From: WLND01 sp040398845
GTDB lineage: Bacteria; Actinomycetota; Actinomycetes; S36-B12
DNA length: 64,000 nucleotides
Direction: 5' to 3'
Assembly: GCA_040398845.1 (NCBI GenBank)
Contig: JBBATH010000001.1
Span: 310,001-374,000, forward strand
In this document: positions 32,361 to 40,733 of the stretch, one piece after another
How positions within the stretch are numbered: position 1 is the first letter of the stretch
How the letters are laid out: the number at the start of each line of letters is the position of its first letter
Notes under the pieces: generated by a model
The model's input: only the letters and a program-made list of their open reading frames with translations
Told to the model about the DNA's origin: nothing
Databases searched by the model: none
Position numbers and translations under genes: made by a program

Positions 32361-34400
32361 ATGCTCAGCATTCCTGCAGTCCTTGACCTCATCGCCCGAT
32401 CCAACAGACTCGGATCGGACCCGTGCAATACGAACTTCGCCGGCGGAAACACCTCGGCGAAGGGTGAGGCTGTCGACCCGGTGACCCAGGCGTCGGTTGA
32501 TGTCATCTGGGTCAAGGGATCAGGCGGGGATCTCGGGACGTTGACCGAGGCGGGTCTTGCCGTGCTCCGACTCGACCGGGTGCGGGCTCTCGTCGATGTC
32601 TTTCCGGGCGTCGAGCGCGAGGACGAGATGGTCGCCGCGTTCAGTTACTGCCTGCATGGCACGGGGGGCGCTGCCCCTTCCATCGACACTGCAATGCATG
32701 CTCTCGTCGATTCGCCGCACGTCGACCACCTCCACCCAGACTCGGGCATCGCACTGGCCACCTCGGCCGATGGTGAAGCACTGACCCGCGAGTGCTTCGG
32801 CGATCGAGTGGCGTGGGTGCCGTGGCGTCGTCCGGGCTTTGCGCTGGGCCTCGACATGGCGGCGCTGAAGGACACGAATCCGCAGGCGATCGGATGCATC
32901 CTCGGCGGCCACGGCATCACCGCGTGGGGCATGACCTCGCAGGAGTGCGAAGCGAACTCGTTGGAGATCATCCGGACGGCCGAGGCGTTCATCGCGAGCC
33001 GGGGTCGGGTCGACCCCTTCGGCGCAGTGCTCACCGAATACGAAGCCCTTCCACTTGAGGAGCGCCGGGCTCGCGCCGCTGCACTCGCACCCGTCATCCG
33101 CGGGATCGCCTCAGCGGATCGCCCGATGGTCGGTCACTTCAACGACACCGATGCCGTCCTTGATTTCCTCGCAAGCGAGCGACACCCGGCATTGGTGGCC
33201 CTCGGTACATCGTGCCCGGACCACTTCCTGCGTACGAAGGTGCGCCCGATGGTGCTCGACCTGCCGCCTAACGCGCCGATTGATGACGTCGTTGCGCGGC
33301 TTCACAAACTCCATGAGCAGTACCGACTCGACTACGCCGCCTACTACGAGCGCCACGCCACTGCAGACAGCCCCGCGATGCGGGGTGCCGACCCGGCAAT
33401 CGTTCTCGTTCCCGGCATCGGCATGTTCTCGTTCGGACTCAATAAGCAGACGGCGCGGGTGGCAGGGGAGTTCTACGTCAACGCCATCAACGTCATGCGC
33501 GGGGCTGAGTCAATCTCGTCCTACCAGCCGATCGACGAGATCGAGAAGTTCCGCATCGAGTACTGGGACCTCGAGGAGGCGAAGCTCCGTCGGCTCCCGA
33601 AGCCGAAGCGACTGGCATCGCGCGTGGCACTCGTCACTGGTGGCGGCAGTGGCATCGGCAGGGCGACCGTCGAGGCACTCGTGCGCGACGGTGCCGCCGT
33701 CGTGATCGCCGATCGAAATTTCATTGCGGCGCAAGAGCTTGCACGCGCCATGGGCGGGCCCGATTTTGCCATCGCGGTCGAGGTCGATGTGACGAGCGAG
33801 GAAGACATCAAGGACATGATCGCCAACGCCTGCCTCGCCTTCGGCGGGGTGGACCTCATCGTGAACAACGCTGGACTCTCACTCAGCAGAGATCTCCTGT
33901 CGACCACGATCGACGACTGGGACCTCCAGCACAACGTTATGGCACGCGGATCGTTCCTCGTAAGCCGCGAGTCTGCCCGGGTGATGATCGCTCAGCGCAT
34001 GGGCGGCGACATCATCCACATTGCCAGCAAGAACGCCGTCTTTGCCGGCCCGTCCAACATCGCCTACAGCTCGGCGAAGGCCGATCAAGCACACCAGGTG
34101 CGACTACTTGCGGTCGAACTTGGCGAGCACGGGATTCGAGTGAACGGTATCAACCCCGACGGTGTGGTTCAAGGCTCCGGGATCTTCGCGGGCGGCTGGG
34201 GCGCTAACCGCGCCGCCGTATACGGAGTAGAGGAGAAAGACCTCGGTGCGTTTTATGCGCAGCGGACCATTCTCAAACGCGAGGTGCTTCCAGAGCACAT
34301 CGGACTCGCGGTGGCAGCGATCGTGTCGGACGAGTTCTCGCGCACGACGGGCATGATCATCCCGGTCGACTCGGGAGTGGCTGCCGCCTTCGTGCGGTAG
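32361..34400 (+). CDS. Bifunctional rhamnulose-1-phosphate aldolase / lactaldehyde dehydrogenase (RhaEW-type fusion)
   Basis: 679 residues. The N-terminal class II aldolase half holds TNFAGGNTSAKG, VWVKGSGGDLG-like IWVKGSGGDLG, HLHPDSGIAL and LGGHGITAWG. From about residue 415 an SDR domain follows: VALVTGGGSGIGRATVEAL, NNAGLSLS, the YSSAKA active site and INPDGVVQGSGIF. Such fusions split rhamnulose 1-phosphate to DHAP and L-lactaldehyde and oxidise the latter to L-lactate (Bacillus RhaEW). AAGGAAGG before ATG 32361 sets the start; the open frame upstream to 31998 is antisense to ybaK. First gene of a rhamnose operon. Confidence 0.88.
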   Translation: MLSIPAVLDLIARSNRLGSDPCNTNFAGGNTSAKGEAVDPVTQASVDVIWVKGSGGDLGTLTEAGLAVLRLDRVRALVDVFPGVEREDEMVAAFSYCLHGTGGAAPSIDTAMHALVDSPHVDHLHPDSGIALATSADGEALTRECFGDRVAWVPWRRPGFALGLDMAALKDTNPQAIGCILGGHGITAWGMTSQECEANSLEIIRTAEAFIASRGRVDPFGAVLTEYEALPLEERRARAAALAPVIRGIASADRPMVGHFNDTDAVLDFLASERHPALVALGTSCPDHFLRTKVRPMVLDLPPNAPIDDVVARLHKLHEQYRLDYAAYYERHATADSPAMRGADPAIVLVPGIGMFSFGLNKQTARVAGEFYVNAINVMRGAESISSYQPIDEIEKFRIEYWDLEEAKLRRLPKPKRLASRVALVTGGGSGIGRATVEALVRDGAAVVIADRNFIAAQELARAMGGPDFAIAVEVDVTSEEDIKDMIANACLAFGGVDLIVNNAGLSLSRDLLSTTIDDWDLQHNVMARGSFLVSRESARVMIAQRMGGDIIHIASKNAVFAGPSNIAYSSAKADQAHQVRLLAVELGEHGIRVNGINPDGVVQGSGIFAGGWGANRAAVYGVEEKDLGAFYAQRTILKREVLPEHIGLAVAAIVSDEFSRTTGMIIPVDSGVAAAFVR

Positions 34401-34405
34401 CGGTC

Positions 34406-35827
34406 ATGCACCGGGTCGCTGCGGTCGATATCGGCGCGGGAAGTGGACGAGTCGTCCTGTGCGACCTCGTCGATGGCATTCCGTCGCTCACCGAGGTTTC
34501 GCGCTTTCGAAATGGCCCGATTCGTGTTGAAGGTTGTTGGACGTGGGATGTCGCGACGCTCAATCAATCGGTGGTTGACGGCCTAGCCGAGGCAGTGGCG
34601 TTGGGCGCACGGTCCTGCGGAATCGACACGTGGGCTATCGATTACGGCGTCGTGGATGATCTGGGCGGGCTCATCGGCCCGGTGATCGCCTATCGCGATG
34701 ACCGCCATGCACTCGGGGTTGACCGGGCACGGGCGGTGCTTTCGTGGGAACGGCATTACGACGTAACCGGTATCCAGCATCTGCCGTTCAATACGGCCTA
34801 TCAACTTGCCGTTGATGATCGACTGCGCGACGACACGGCGCTCCTCCTCGTACCGGATCTGCTGACGTTTTGGCTCACCAGAGTGCGTGCCTGCGACGTT
34901 ACGAATGCATCGACCACCGCCCTCGTCGAACCTCGGACGCGCACTTGGTCACCGGAAATCCTTTCGACTCTGGCACTTCCGGCGGGTGCTTTCCTGCCGC
35001 TTGACGAGCCCGGGTTGGTGCGTGGCCCATGCATCGACGACCGGTTGGGTGGCCTTCCGCTTGTTGGCGTTGCAACCCATGACACCGCGAGTGCTTTCGC
35101 AGGGACACCCGTTGACGACCGCGATCGCGCACTCATACTGTCGCTCGGCACCTGGGCGCTCATTGGCTTCGAGTCGCAGACGGTGGTGCCGGGACCGGAG
35201 TCGATGGCCCTGAACGTGACACACGAGCTCGGGATCGATGGCACGATCCGAGTGCTTTGCAACGTTTCGGGTATGTGGCTCATCGATGAATGCAGGCGGG
35301 CGTGGTCTGTTGCGGACGGCGTTGATCCTGATGTTCCTTCGCTGCTCTCGGCGGCGGCGGAGTGCGCACCATTCGCGGCGGGATTCGATGTCGATGAAGT
35401 CTCCTTGGTTGCGCCGGGGCAGTCAGCTGAGACGATCAGACACGTGCTCGTGGGGGAGTGGGAGGGATCGAGAGGGTCAGTGATTCGGACGATTCTGGAA
35501 TCGCTCGTCGTCAGGCTCGCCCAACGTGCGAAGGAGCTTGATGGGCTCAGCACCGAACCCCGGAGCGTTATTCAAGTGGTCGGGGGCGCCAGTCGGATCG
35601 AGATTCTCATGCAGTGGCTTACTGATGCGACAGGCAAGCGGGTGGTGGCGGGGCCGGTCGAGGCGACGGCAATGGGCAACGCCGTCGTGCAATGGATTTC
35701 GACAGGTGCTGTTGCATCACTCGGTGAGGCCCGGTCGCTCATCGCGGCGATGCCCGAAATCAGGGAGTATCATCCGGCGGGTTCGCGTCAGCCGTGGCTG
35801 GACTTCGCACATCGCATTACCGGCTAG
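34406..35827 (+). CDS. rhaB: Rhamnulokinase
   Basis: 473 residues of the FGGY kinase family, RhaB subgroup: VDIGAGSGRVVLCDL, DTWAIDYGVVDDLG, YRDDRHALG, GTWALIGFESQ and the C-terminal QVVGGASRIEILMQWLTDATGKRVVAGPVEATAMGNAV. It phosphorylates L-rhamnulose for the adjacent aldolase. Starts 5 bp after the aldolase stop. L-rhamnose isomerase, the preceding step, is not in this window. Confidence 0.9.
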   Translation: MHRVAAVDIGAGSGRVVLCDLVDGIPSLTEVSRFRNGPIRVEGCWTWDVATLNQSVVDGLAEAVALGARSCGIDTWAIDYGVVDDLGGLIGPVIAYRDDRHALGVDRARAVLSWERHYDVTGIQHLPFNTAYQLAVDDRLRDDTALLLVPDLLTFWLTRVRACDVTNASTTALVEPRTRTWSPEILSTLALPAGAFLPLDEPGLVRGPCIDDRLGGLPLVGVATHDTASAFAGTPVDDRDRALILSLGTWALIGFESQTVVPGPESMALNVTHELGIDGTIRVLCNVSGMWLIDECRRAWSVADGVDPDVPSLLSAAAECAPFAAGFDVDEVSLVAPGQSAETIRHVLVGEWEGSRGSVIRTILESLVVRLAQRAKELDGLSTEPRSVIQVVGGASRIEILMQWLTDATGKRVVAGPVEATAMGNAVVQWISTGAVASLGEARSLIAAMPEIREYHPAGSRQPWLDFAHRITG

Positions 35828-35849
35828 AAGAATTCGAGGAGGGCACACC

Positions 35850-37061
35850 ATGGTCGAACGACGATTGCCGAGGCCGAGCGAAATCCTGCCGCTCATCGGG
35901 CGACGAGATCGCTCTCTCACTCGGCTCCAGGCTCGTCTTGAGCGATGCGCGAGCATTGGTGACATCCGAGACCTCGCCAAGCGTCGGGTGCCGAGATCGG
36001 TATTCGACTACACCGATGGCGCCGCTGGGTCAGAACTCACGCTTCGTCGTTCGGTGGACGCCTACGCCCGAGTCGAGTTCACGCCGCGAGTGCTGCGCGA
36101 CGTCTCATCGGTCGACCTCTCGACCCGGATGCTCGGACAACGTTCCGCACTGCCATTCGCCCTCGGGCCCACGGGGTTCACGCGGATGATGCACCATGTT
36201 GGGGAGCCCGCGGTCGCGAAGGTGGCGGGGGAGGTCGGTATTCCTTATGCACTTTCAACCCTTGGCACGACCTCGCCCGAGGCCCTTGCTCAAGCCGCCC
36301 CAGATACGCGGCGGTGGTTTCAGCTCTACGTGTGGCGCGACCGGGCGGCGAGTGAGGCGCTCGTCCAACGCGCCGAGGTCGCCGGGCACGACACGCTCAT
36401 CCTCACGGTCGACACGGTTGTCGGCGGCATTCGGTTGCGTGATGTGCGCAACGGCCTGACGATCCCTCCGCAACTCACCCTCGGCACCTTGGTCGGTATG
36501 GCCATGTATCCGCGGTGGTGGGGCAACCTGCTCACGACCAGGCCACTCGAGTTCGCGTCGCTGACGTCGACGGGTGGCTCGGTTGGCGACCTCCTCACGA
36601 GCGTGTTCGACCCGAGTATCACCGGGGCCGACATCGCCTGGCTCCGCAGCATTTGGACCGGCAAGCTCGTACTCAAGGGGGTGCAGTCGGTCGAGGATGC
36701 CGTCATCGCCGTCTCCTTGGGGGTTGACGCCGTCATTTTGTCGAACCACGGTGGCCGGCAAATCGACCGCGGCAATGTACCACTCGAGATTCTCCCGAGC
36801 GTCGTTGATTCGGTGGGGGGTCAGATCGAGGTGTACGTGGATGGAGGCATCACGTGCGGCGCTGACATCGTTGCGGCTCTTGCCTTTGGGGCAACCGGAG
36901 CTCTCATCGGCCGGGGGTACCTCTATGGGCTCATGGCCGGAGGGGAGGACGGCGTGAGGCGGGTGGTGAACATCCTGAAGAAGGAGATCAGGACGACGAT
37001 GCAGTTGCTCGGCGTGACCTCGGTTGACCAACTCGATCGGTCCTACGTTCGTTTGAGATGA
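35850..37061 (+). CDS. lldD: FMN-dependent L-lactate dehydrogenase (LldD family)
   Basis: 403 residues. FMN alpha-hydroxy acid dehydrogenase motifs in order: FDYTDGAAGSE, ALGPTGF, WFQLYVWRDR, LVLKGVQSVEDA, the catalytic LSNHGGRQID and YVDGGITCGADIVAALAFGATGALIGR. It oxidises L-lactate to pyruvate at the membrane. GAGGAGGG at 35836-35842 fixes ATG 35850; an antisense-looking upstream open frame within rhaB is ignored. As third gene of the rhamnose operon it completes conversion of the lactaldehyde arm to pyruvate. Confidence 0.9.
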   Translation: MVERRLPRPSEILPLIGRRDRSLTRLQARLERCASIGDIRDLAKRRVPRSVFDYTDGAAGSELTLRRSVDAYARVEFTPRVLRDVSSVDLSTRMLGQRSALPFALGPTGFTRMMHHVGEPAVAKVAGEVGIPYALSTLGTTSPEALAQAAPDTRRWFQLYVWRDRAASEALVQRAEVAGHDTLILTVDTVVGGIRLRDVRNGLTIPPQLTLGTLVGMAMYPRWWGNLLTTRPLEFASLTSTGGSVGDLLTSVFDPSITGADIAWLRSIWTGKLVLKGVQSVEDAVIAVSLGVDAVILSNHGGRQIDRGNVPLEILPSVVDSVGGQIEVYVDGGITCGADIVAALAFGATGALIGRGYLYGLMAGGEDGVRRVVNILKKEIRTTMQLLGVTSVDQLDRSYVRLR

Positions 37062-37082
37062 GAATCAAGGGTGGTTCACAGA

Positions 37083-37116
37083 TTGACATATACCCATGGG
37101 GGTATATGATTTCTCT
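37083..37116 (+). promoter_or_regulatory. Persulfide operon promoter with CsoR/CstR-like operator in the spacer
   Basis: TTGACA (37083-37088), a 16-nt spacer and TATGAT (37105-37110) form a near-consensus promoter; 6 nt later comes ATG 37117. A perfect inverted repeat, CATATACCC (37087-37095) / GGGTATATG (37100-37108) around ATGG, spans the spacer and both hexamer edges. AT-rich arms around a C/G tract are typical of CsoR and CstR operators, and the genes downstream match CstR targets. The repressor gene is not in the window. Confidence 0.75.
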
Positions 37117-37140
37117 ATGACCAGACACGTGCGTGCATAA
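37117..37140 (+). CDS. Seven-codon leaderless leader ORF of the persulfide operon
   Basis: ATG 37117 lies 6 nt after the TATGAT -10; the ORF encodes MTRHVRA and stops at TAA 37138-37140, 52 bp before the rhodanese start. It has no ribosome-binding site and would be read from the very 5' end of the transcript. Short leader peptides before sulfur genes are, as I recall, known in actinobacteria, but this one has no cysteine. Expression is inferred. Confidence 0.35.
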   Translation: MTRHVRA

Positions 37141-37192
37141 CCGTGGTTACCGGCGGGCCGCGGCGAACCCAGAACGATCCTCGAGAAGGAGC

Positions 37193-37588
37193 ATGGTGAA
37201 ACGACTCATTGTTCTTGCGGGCATCCTCGCAGCGCTGGCCCTCACCGGGTGTGCATCGAGCGCGAGTGCGGTGCACACTGTTGATCCACCGGCCTTCCTC
37301 GAAACCACGGGCCATGATGGTGTCGTGGTCATCGACGTCCGCACACCTGAAGAGTTCGCGGCGGGGCATCTGCAGAATGCGGTGAACATCAACGTCGAGG
37401 ACCCCGCGTTCACCACCCAGATCGAAGCACTCGACGAGGCGGCAACCTACGCGGTTTACTGCAGGAGCGGACGCCGATCTGCGATCGCAACCGACGCGAT
37501 GGCTGCGGCTGGCTTCACGAGCCTCATCAACCTCAACGGCGGCCTTGACGACCTCGCCGACTCAGGTGCATCTGTCGTGACCCAATGA
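37193..37588 (+). CDS. Rhodanese-domain lipoprotein
   Basis: 131 residues. A signal sequence with lipobox ALTGC (Cys about residue 20) predicts a lipid-anchored extracytoplasmic protein. The rhodanese domain has VVVIDVRTPEEFAAGHLQNAVNINV and the active-site loop YCRSGRRSAIA with its catalytic cysteine. It should transfer sulfane sulfur outside the membrane. AGAAGGAG before ATG 37193 sets the start. First main gene of the persulfide operon; its stop overlaps the next start by ATGA. Confidence 0.87.
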   Translation: MVKRLIVLAGILAALALTGCASSASAVHTVDPPAFLETTGHDGVVVIDVRTPEEFAAGHLQNAVNINVEDPAFTTQIEALDEAATYAVYCRSGRRSAIATDAMAAAGFTSLINLNGGLDDLADSGASVVTQ

Positions 37589-39012
37589 CCGGCCTTGAGG
37601 TCATCGCCATTGACACGCCGAACCTCGGGGATCGCAGTTACGTCGTCGGCAGCGGATCGTCCGCGATTGTCATTGATCCGCAGCGCGACATTGACCGCGT
37701 CGAGGAGATCCTTGCCCAGCGCGGGTGGAGCGCTTCACACGTCCTTGAGACCCACTTCCACAATGACTACGTCAGCGGCGGACTTGAGCTCGCTCGCCGA
37801 ACCCAGGCCGAGTACGTCGTGCCACAGGGCATGGAGATCGACTTCAGTGCCCGTCAGGTGGGCGATGTTGCGGAGCTGGCATCTGATCTCGGACGTCTGC
37901 GCGTCATCCACACGCCCGGGCACACCCCGAACCATGTCTCGTTCGCACTGAACATCGACGGGGTAGATGTCGCGATCTTCACCGGAGGCTCCCTCCTCTT
38001 CGGTAGCGTCGGCCGACCCGACCTGCTCGGTCCCGAGCTGACCGAGCCGCTCGCGCGCTCGCAGTGGCGGTCGATGCGCCGAATCGGCGCCGAGATCACT
38101 CCCTCAGCGGAGGTGTACCCGACTCATGGCTTCGGCTCCTTCTGCAGTGCCACGGCTACGGTTGGCAATGAATCGACAGTCGCCGAGCAGGTCCTCGTCA
38201 ACCCAGCGTTCTCGGTTGACGAGGAGACCTTCGTCAAGGAGCTCATAGCCGGCCTGGACGCCTACCCGGCGTATTACGCGCACATGGGTCCAGCGAACCA
38301 GCGTGGCGCTGGTCCGATTGACCTCTCACTCCCGAGCGTCGCAACGGCTGACGACATTGCCCGCCGAATCGCTGCGGGCGAATGGGTTGTCGACCTGCGA
38401 CACCGAAAGGCGTTCGCAACCGAACACGTGTTGGGTTCACTCTCCTTCGATGTCCACGGGAATGCCGTGACGTATCTCGGCTGGATGATCGACTGGGGGA
38501 CACCCATCACCCTGCTTGGCGCTGACGTTGCCGAAGTGCAGACGATGCAGCGCGAACTTGTCCGCATCGGTATCGACCGACCGATGGGTCATGCAGTGGG
38601 AACCGCCGCGGACTGGTCGAGCGCTGCCGCACCCGTATCGGGGTACCGGCGGGCAAACCATGGCGACCTCGCACGGGCCGTCGCAGATGACCCTGACCTG
38701 CCCATCATTGACCTGCGCCGCAACAACGAATTTGATGAGGGATATGTCGCGGGAGCCAAGCACATACCTCTACACGAGCTGCGCTCGCGAATCGACGAGG
38801 TCCAGACGTGGGCCAACGAGAATGCCGAGCACGGCCCCGCGTGGATCTACTGCGGGAGCGGTTTTCGCGCCTCGATCGGGGCGTCGCTCCTTGATGGCAT
38901 CGGCGTTGCAGTCGTCCACGTAGACGATGACTTCGCGAACGCGCAGGCTGCTGGCCTGACGATTGTGCGGCCCACCGTCGGGCATCGACTCGGTACTGTC
39001 TACGCGGACTGA
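37585..39012 (+). CDS. Metallo-beta-lactamase/rhodanese fusion, CstB-like persulfide-processing enzyme
   Basis: 475 residues. MBL domain (1 to about 235) with ETHFHNDYVSGGLEL, HTPGHTPNHVSF, FTGGSLLFGSVGRPDLLG and YPTHGFGSFC; a degenerate rhodanese domain (about 245-345) without an active cysteine; and a second rhodanese domain (about 360-470) with WIYCGSGFRASIG. Staphylococcus CstB has the same layout and oxidises persulfides to thiosulfate. The aspartate that ligands iron in ETHE1 (FTGDALL) is glycine here (FTGGSLL), so metal binding may differ. Confidence 0.85.
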   Translation: MTGLEVIAIDTPNLGDRSYVVGSGSSAIVIDPQRDIDRVEEILAQRGWSASHVLETHFHNDYVSGGLELARRTQAEYVVPQGMEIDFSARQVGDVAELASDLGRLRVIHTPGHTPNHVSFALNIDGVDVAIFTGGSLLFGSVGRPDLLGPELTEPLARSQWRSMRRIGAEITPSAEVYPTHGFGSFCSATATVGNESTVAEQVLVNPAFSVDEETFVKELIAGLDAYPAYYAHMGPANQRGAGPIDLSLPSVATADDIARRIAAGEWVVDLRHRKAFATEHVLGSLSFDVHGNAVTYLGWMIDWGTPITLLGADVAEVQTMQRELVRIGIDRPMGHAVGTAADWSSAAAPVSGYRRANHGDLARAVADDPDLPIIDLRRNNEFDEGYVAGAKHIPLHELRSRIDEVQTWANENAEHGPAWIYCGSGFRASIGASLLDGIGVAVVHVDDDFANAQAAGLTIVRPTVGHRLGTVYAD

Positions 39013-39063
39013 GCCCTGCAGCACGTCGTCCGCCTGTTCTCCAGCTCAAGGGAGGATGACCGC

Positions 39064-39825
39064 TTGGTCATCATCGAAGCACTCATTGTCGGCCTCGCGG
39101 TCGGGGCGATCCTCGGCCTCGTCGGCGCAGGTGGAGCGGTGCTCGCGGTGCCGGCGTTCCTTTACCTCTTCAACTTCACTGCCCTTCAGGCGACAACCGC
39201 CTCCTTGGCAGTCGTTGCCGCATCAGCCGCATTCGGGGCTGTTCCGCGGTTCCGGCTCGGTCAGGTGCGCCTGCGGCAGGCGACCCTCTTCTGGCTCCTA
39301 GGTCTGGCCGGTACCTTTGCAGGCACTCGGATCGCGCCACTTATCCCCGATCCTGTGCTCATCACGGGGTTTGCGCTCGTGATGGTTGGTGCAGCCATCG
39401 CGATGTGGCGCAAGGGATCTCACCCCGAACCGGTGGGCAGTATGTCCCCGAGCCTGTGGCTGACGCTCGTTGTGGCCACCGGGATTGGACTCCTCGCGGG
39501 CATCTTCGGCGTCGGTGGTGGATTCCTCATCGTGCCGGCCCTCGTCCTTGTTTTCGGCTTCCCATTTGGGGTGGCAGCGGGCACGTCGCTTGTCATCGTC
39601 TCGCTGAACAGCCTGACCGCCCTCATGTTTAGGGCTGACACTTGGCACGACATCCAATGGCAGTTGCCGCTCATCGTCATCGTGGGGGGCCTCGTCGGGT
39701 CGGTGATAGCTTCGCGGGCGAATCTCGCTATTTCGCAACAACTTCTCGAACGTGCCTTCGCAGTTCTCCTCGTGTTGCTCGCGAGCTGGATGGTCATCGA
39801 GGCGATCGTGCTGCGCGCTCGCTAG
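39064..39825 (+). CDS. TauE/SafE-family sulfite or organosulfonate exporter
   Basis: 253 residues with about eight membrane segments. Two related halves carry the TauE/SafE glycine signatures GLVGAGGAVLAVPAFLYLF and AGIFGVGGGFLIVPALVLVFGFPFGVAAGTSL. The family exports sulfite and related anions, fitting disposal of sulfite or thiosulfate from the preceding enzymes. TTG 39064 is taken as start because GGAGG lies at 39051-39055, eight bases before, and no ATG is in frame. Last gene of the operon. Confidence 0.87.
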   Translation: MVIIEALIVGLAVGAILGLVGAGGAVLAVPAFLYLFNFTALQATTASLAVVAASAAFGAVPRFRLGQVRLRQATLFWLLGLAGTFAGTRIAPLIPDPVLITGFALVMVGAAIAMWRKGSHPEPVGSMSPSLWLTLVVATGIGLLAGIFGVGGGFLIVPALVLVFGFPFGVAAGTSLVIVSLNSLTALMFRADTWHDIQWQLPLIVIVGGLVGSVIASRANLAISQQLLERAFAVLLVLLASWMVIEAIVLRAR

Positions 39826-40173
39826 AGCGCCCCCCACAGGCCGTTCCACTTCTGCTCGGGAAGCGGATATTCATCTGGTCCTCATTACGATCCTTCATGG
39901 CCTTGCAAACCAAGGGTCAATCAGGCACATGACAGAGCCGTTATCAGTTGGTGGCATCGTGCCCTATCTGCGAGCGTTCGCCAGATGCCCGCTCGCCCTC
40001 ATGACCGTCGCCGTGGATCTGCCTATGCTCGCCCGTCCGCTGGACATGCTCGCATTGGCCACCTCGCGCCGCGGGTCACGATGACGCGCAGGACGATGTC
40101 AGATTTCCGTGAATGATGACGAGGTCATCTGACGTGATGCGTCCTGCGCGTCGGACCACCCGAGGCCTGCTGC
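39826..40173. other. Intergenic region after the persulfide operon
   Basis: About 350 bp between convergent genes. A 51-codon frame starting ATG 39930 has no ribosome-binding site or recognisable similarity and I do not call it. The right part contains the long inverted repeat listed separately. Otherwise nothing recognised. Confidence 0.5.
40083..40152. terminator. 70-bp imperfect inverted repeat, likely bidirectional terminator
   Basis: GACGCGCAGGACG (40083-40095) pairs perfectly with CGTCCTGCGCGTC (40140-40152). Inside, GTCAGAT (40098-40104) pairs with ATCTGAC (40127-40133), and a GATGAC/GTCATC mini-hairpin lies in the loop. It stands between convergent genes. Its length and nested structure exceed a simple terminator, so a structured RNA or a small mobile palindrome is also possible. 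Confidence 0.55.
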
Positions 40174-40731
40174 TCAGGTCGTGAAGGTCGACGAAGGCGG
40201 GCTGGCCCATGTCGGTGTGACCGGGCGGGCGAAGGCTAGCGGCTGAACGCCGGCATCGGATCCATCGGCCTTTCCTGCGTCAGTCTCGTCAGTGACGGCG
40301 TCGTCAGCGTCAGTCTCGTCAGCGTCAGTCGCGTCGGCGTCAGTCTCGTCAGTGACGGCGTCGTCAGCAGTCGGCTCGTCAGTGACTACCGAATCAGGCT
40401 CGATCGTTTGGGCTTCTTCGACCACCGATACTGCAACGAAGGATGGTGCGTCGACGGTCGGTTCATCCGTGGCCGCTGCCTCGGCTGGGAGATCGTCCTT
40501 GCCGAGCATCTTGCGGATCGTCATCCGAGGAATGGCGGTGATGGAGGCAACCTTGTTCTCTGACATGACCCCACTGCCCACGGCCTCATTCACGATCGCA
40601 GCGAGTGCATTGCGAGCGGCCCGCTCACGCTTCTTGGCCGAGCGCCAGTCCTTCGTGGCCTTCTCGAGGGTCTTCGTGGTCTTCTCGAGGGCCTTGGTGC
40701 TTGAATTCTTTGAGTGGTTTGGCTTGGACAT
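40174..40731 (-). CDS. Unassigned protein: basic HTH-like N-terminus and acidic repeat tail
   Basis: 185 residues. Residues 1-45 are lysine/arginine-rich and helical (KALEKTTKTLEKATKDWRSAKKRERAA broken up by threonines); about 55-80 reads SENKVASITAIPRMTIRKMLGK, like a resolvase-type helix-turn-helix. From about 85 onward it is an acidic Thr/Asp/Glu tail built from repeated TDETDA/DADE units, encoded by a minisatellite. No known family recognised. Lies 2 bp after the small gene upstream, so they form an operon, and it is the best candidate in sight to bind the operator palindromes in front of that operon (inference). Confidence 0.55.
   Translation of the reverse strand: MSKPNHSKNSSTKALEKTTKTLEKATKDWRSAKKRERAARNALAAIVNEAVGSGVMSENKVASITAIPRMTIRKMLGKDDLPAEAAATDEPTVDAPSFVAVSVVEEAQTIEPDSVVTDEPTADDAVTDETDADATDADETDADDAVTDETDAGKADGSDAGVQPLAFARPVTPTWASPPSSTFTT
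40278..40385. repeat. Minisatellite inside the acidic-tail gene
   Basis: A 31-bp sequence occurs exactly twice, at 40278-40308 and 40338-40368 (offset 60 bp), with shorter GTCAGTCTCGTCAG-type units between and after. All units are multiples of three and encode the Thr/Asp/Glu-rich tail, so copy number can change without a frameshift. Confidence 0.8.
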
Positions 40732-40733
40732 GT

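Noticed and set aside
39930..40084. 51-codon ORF after the exporter gene
   Set aside because: No ribosome-binding site, no recognisable motif, and it ends in the inverted repeat.
40278..40385. Possible CRISPR-like array from regularly spaced 31-bp repeats
   Set aside because: Only two exact copies, spacers share the same motif, and the whole is in frame inside a coding sequence.
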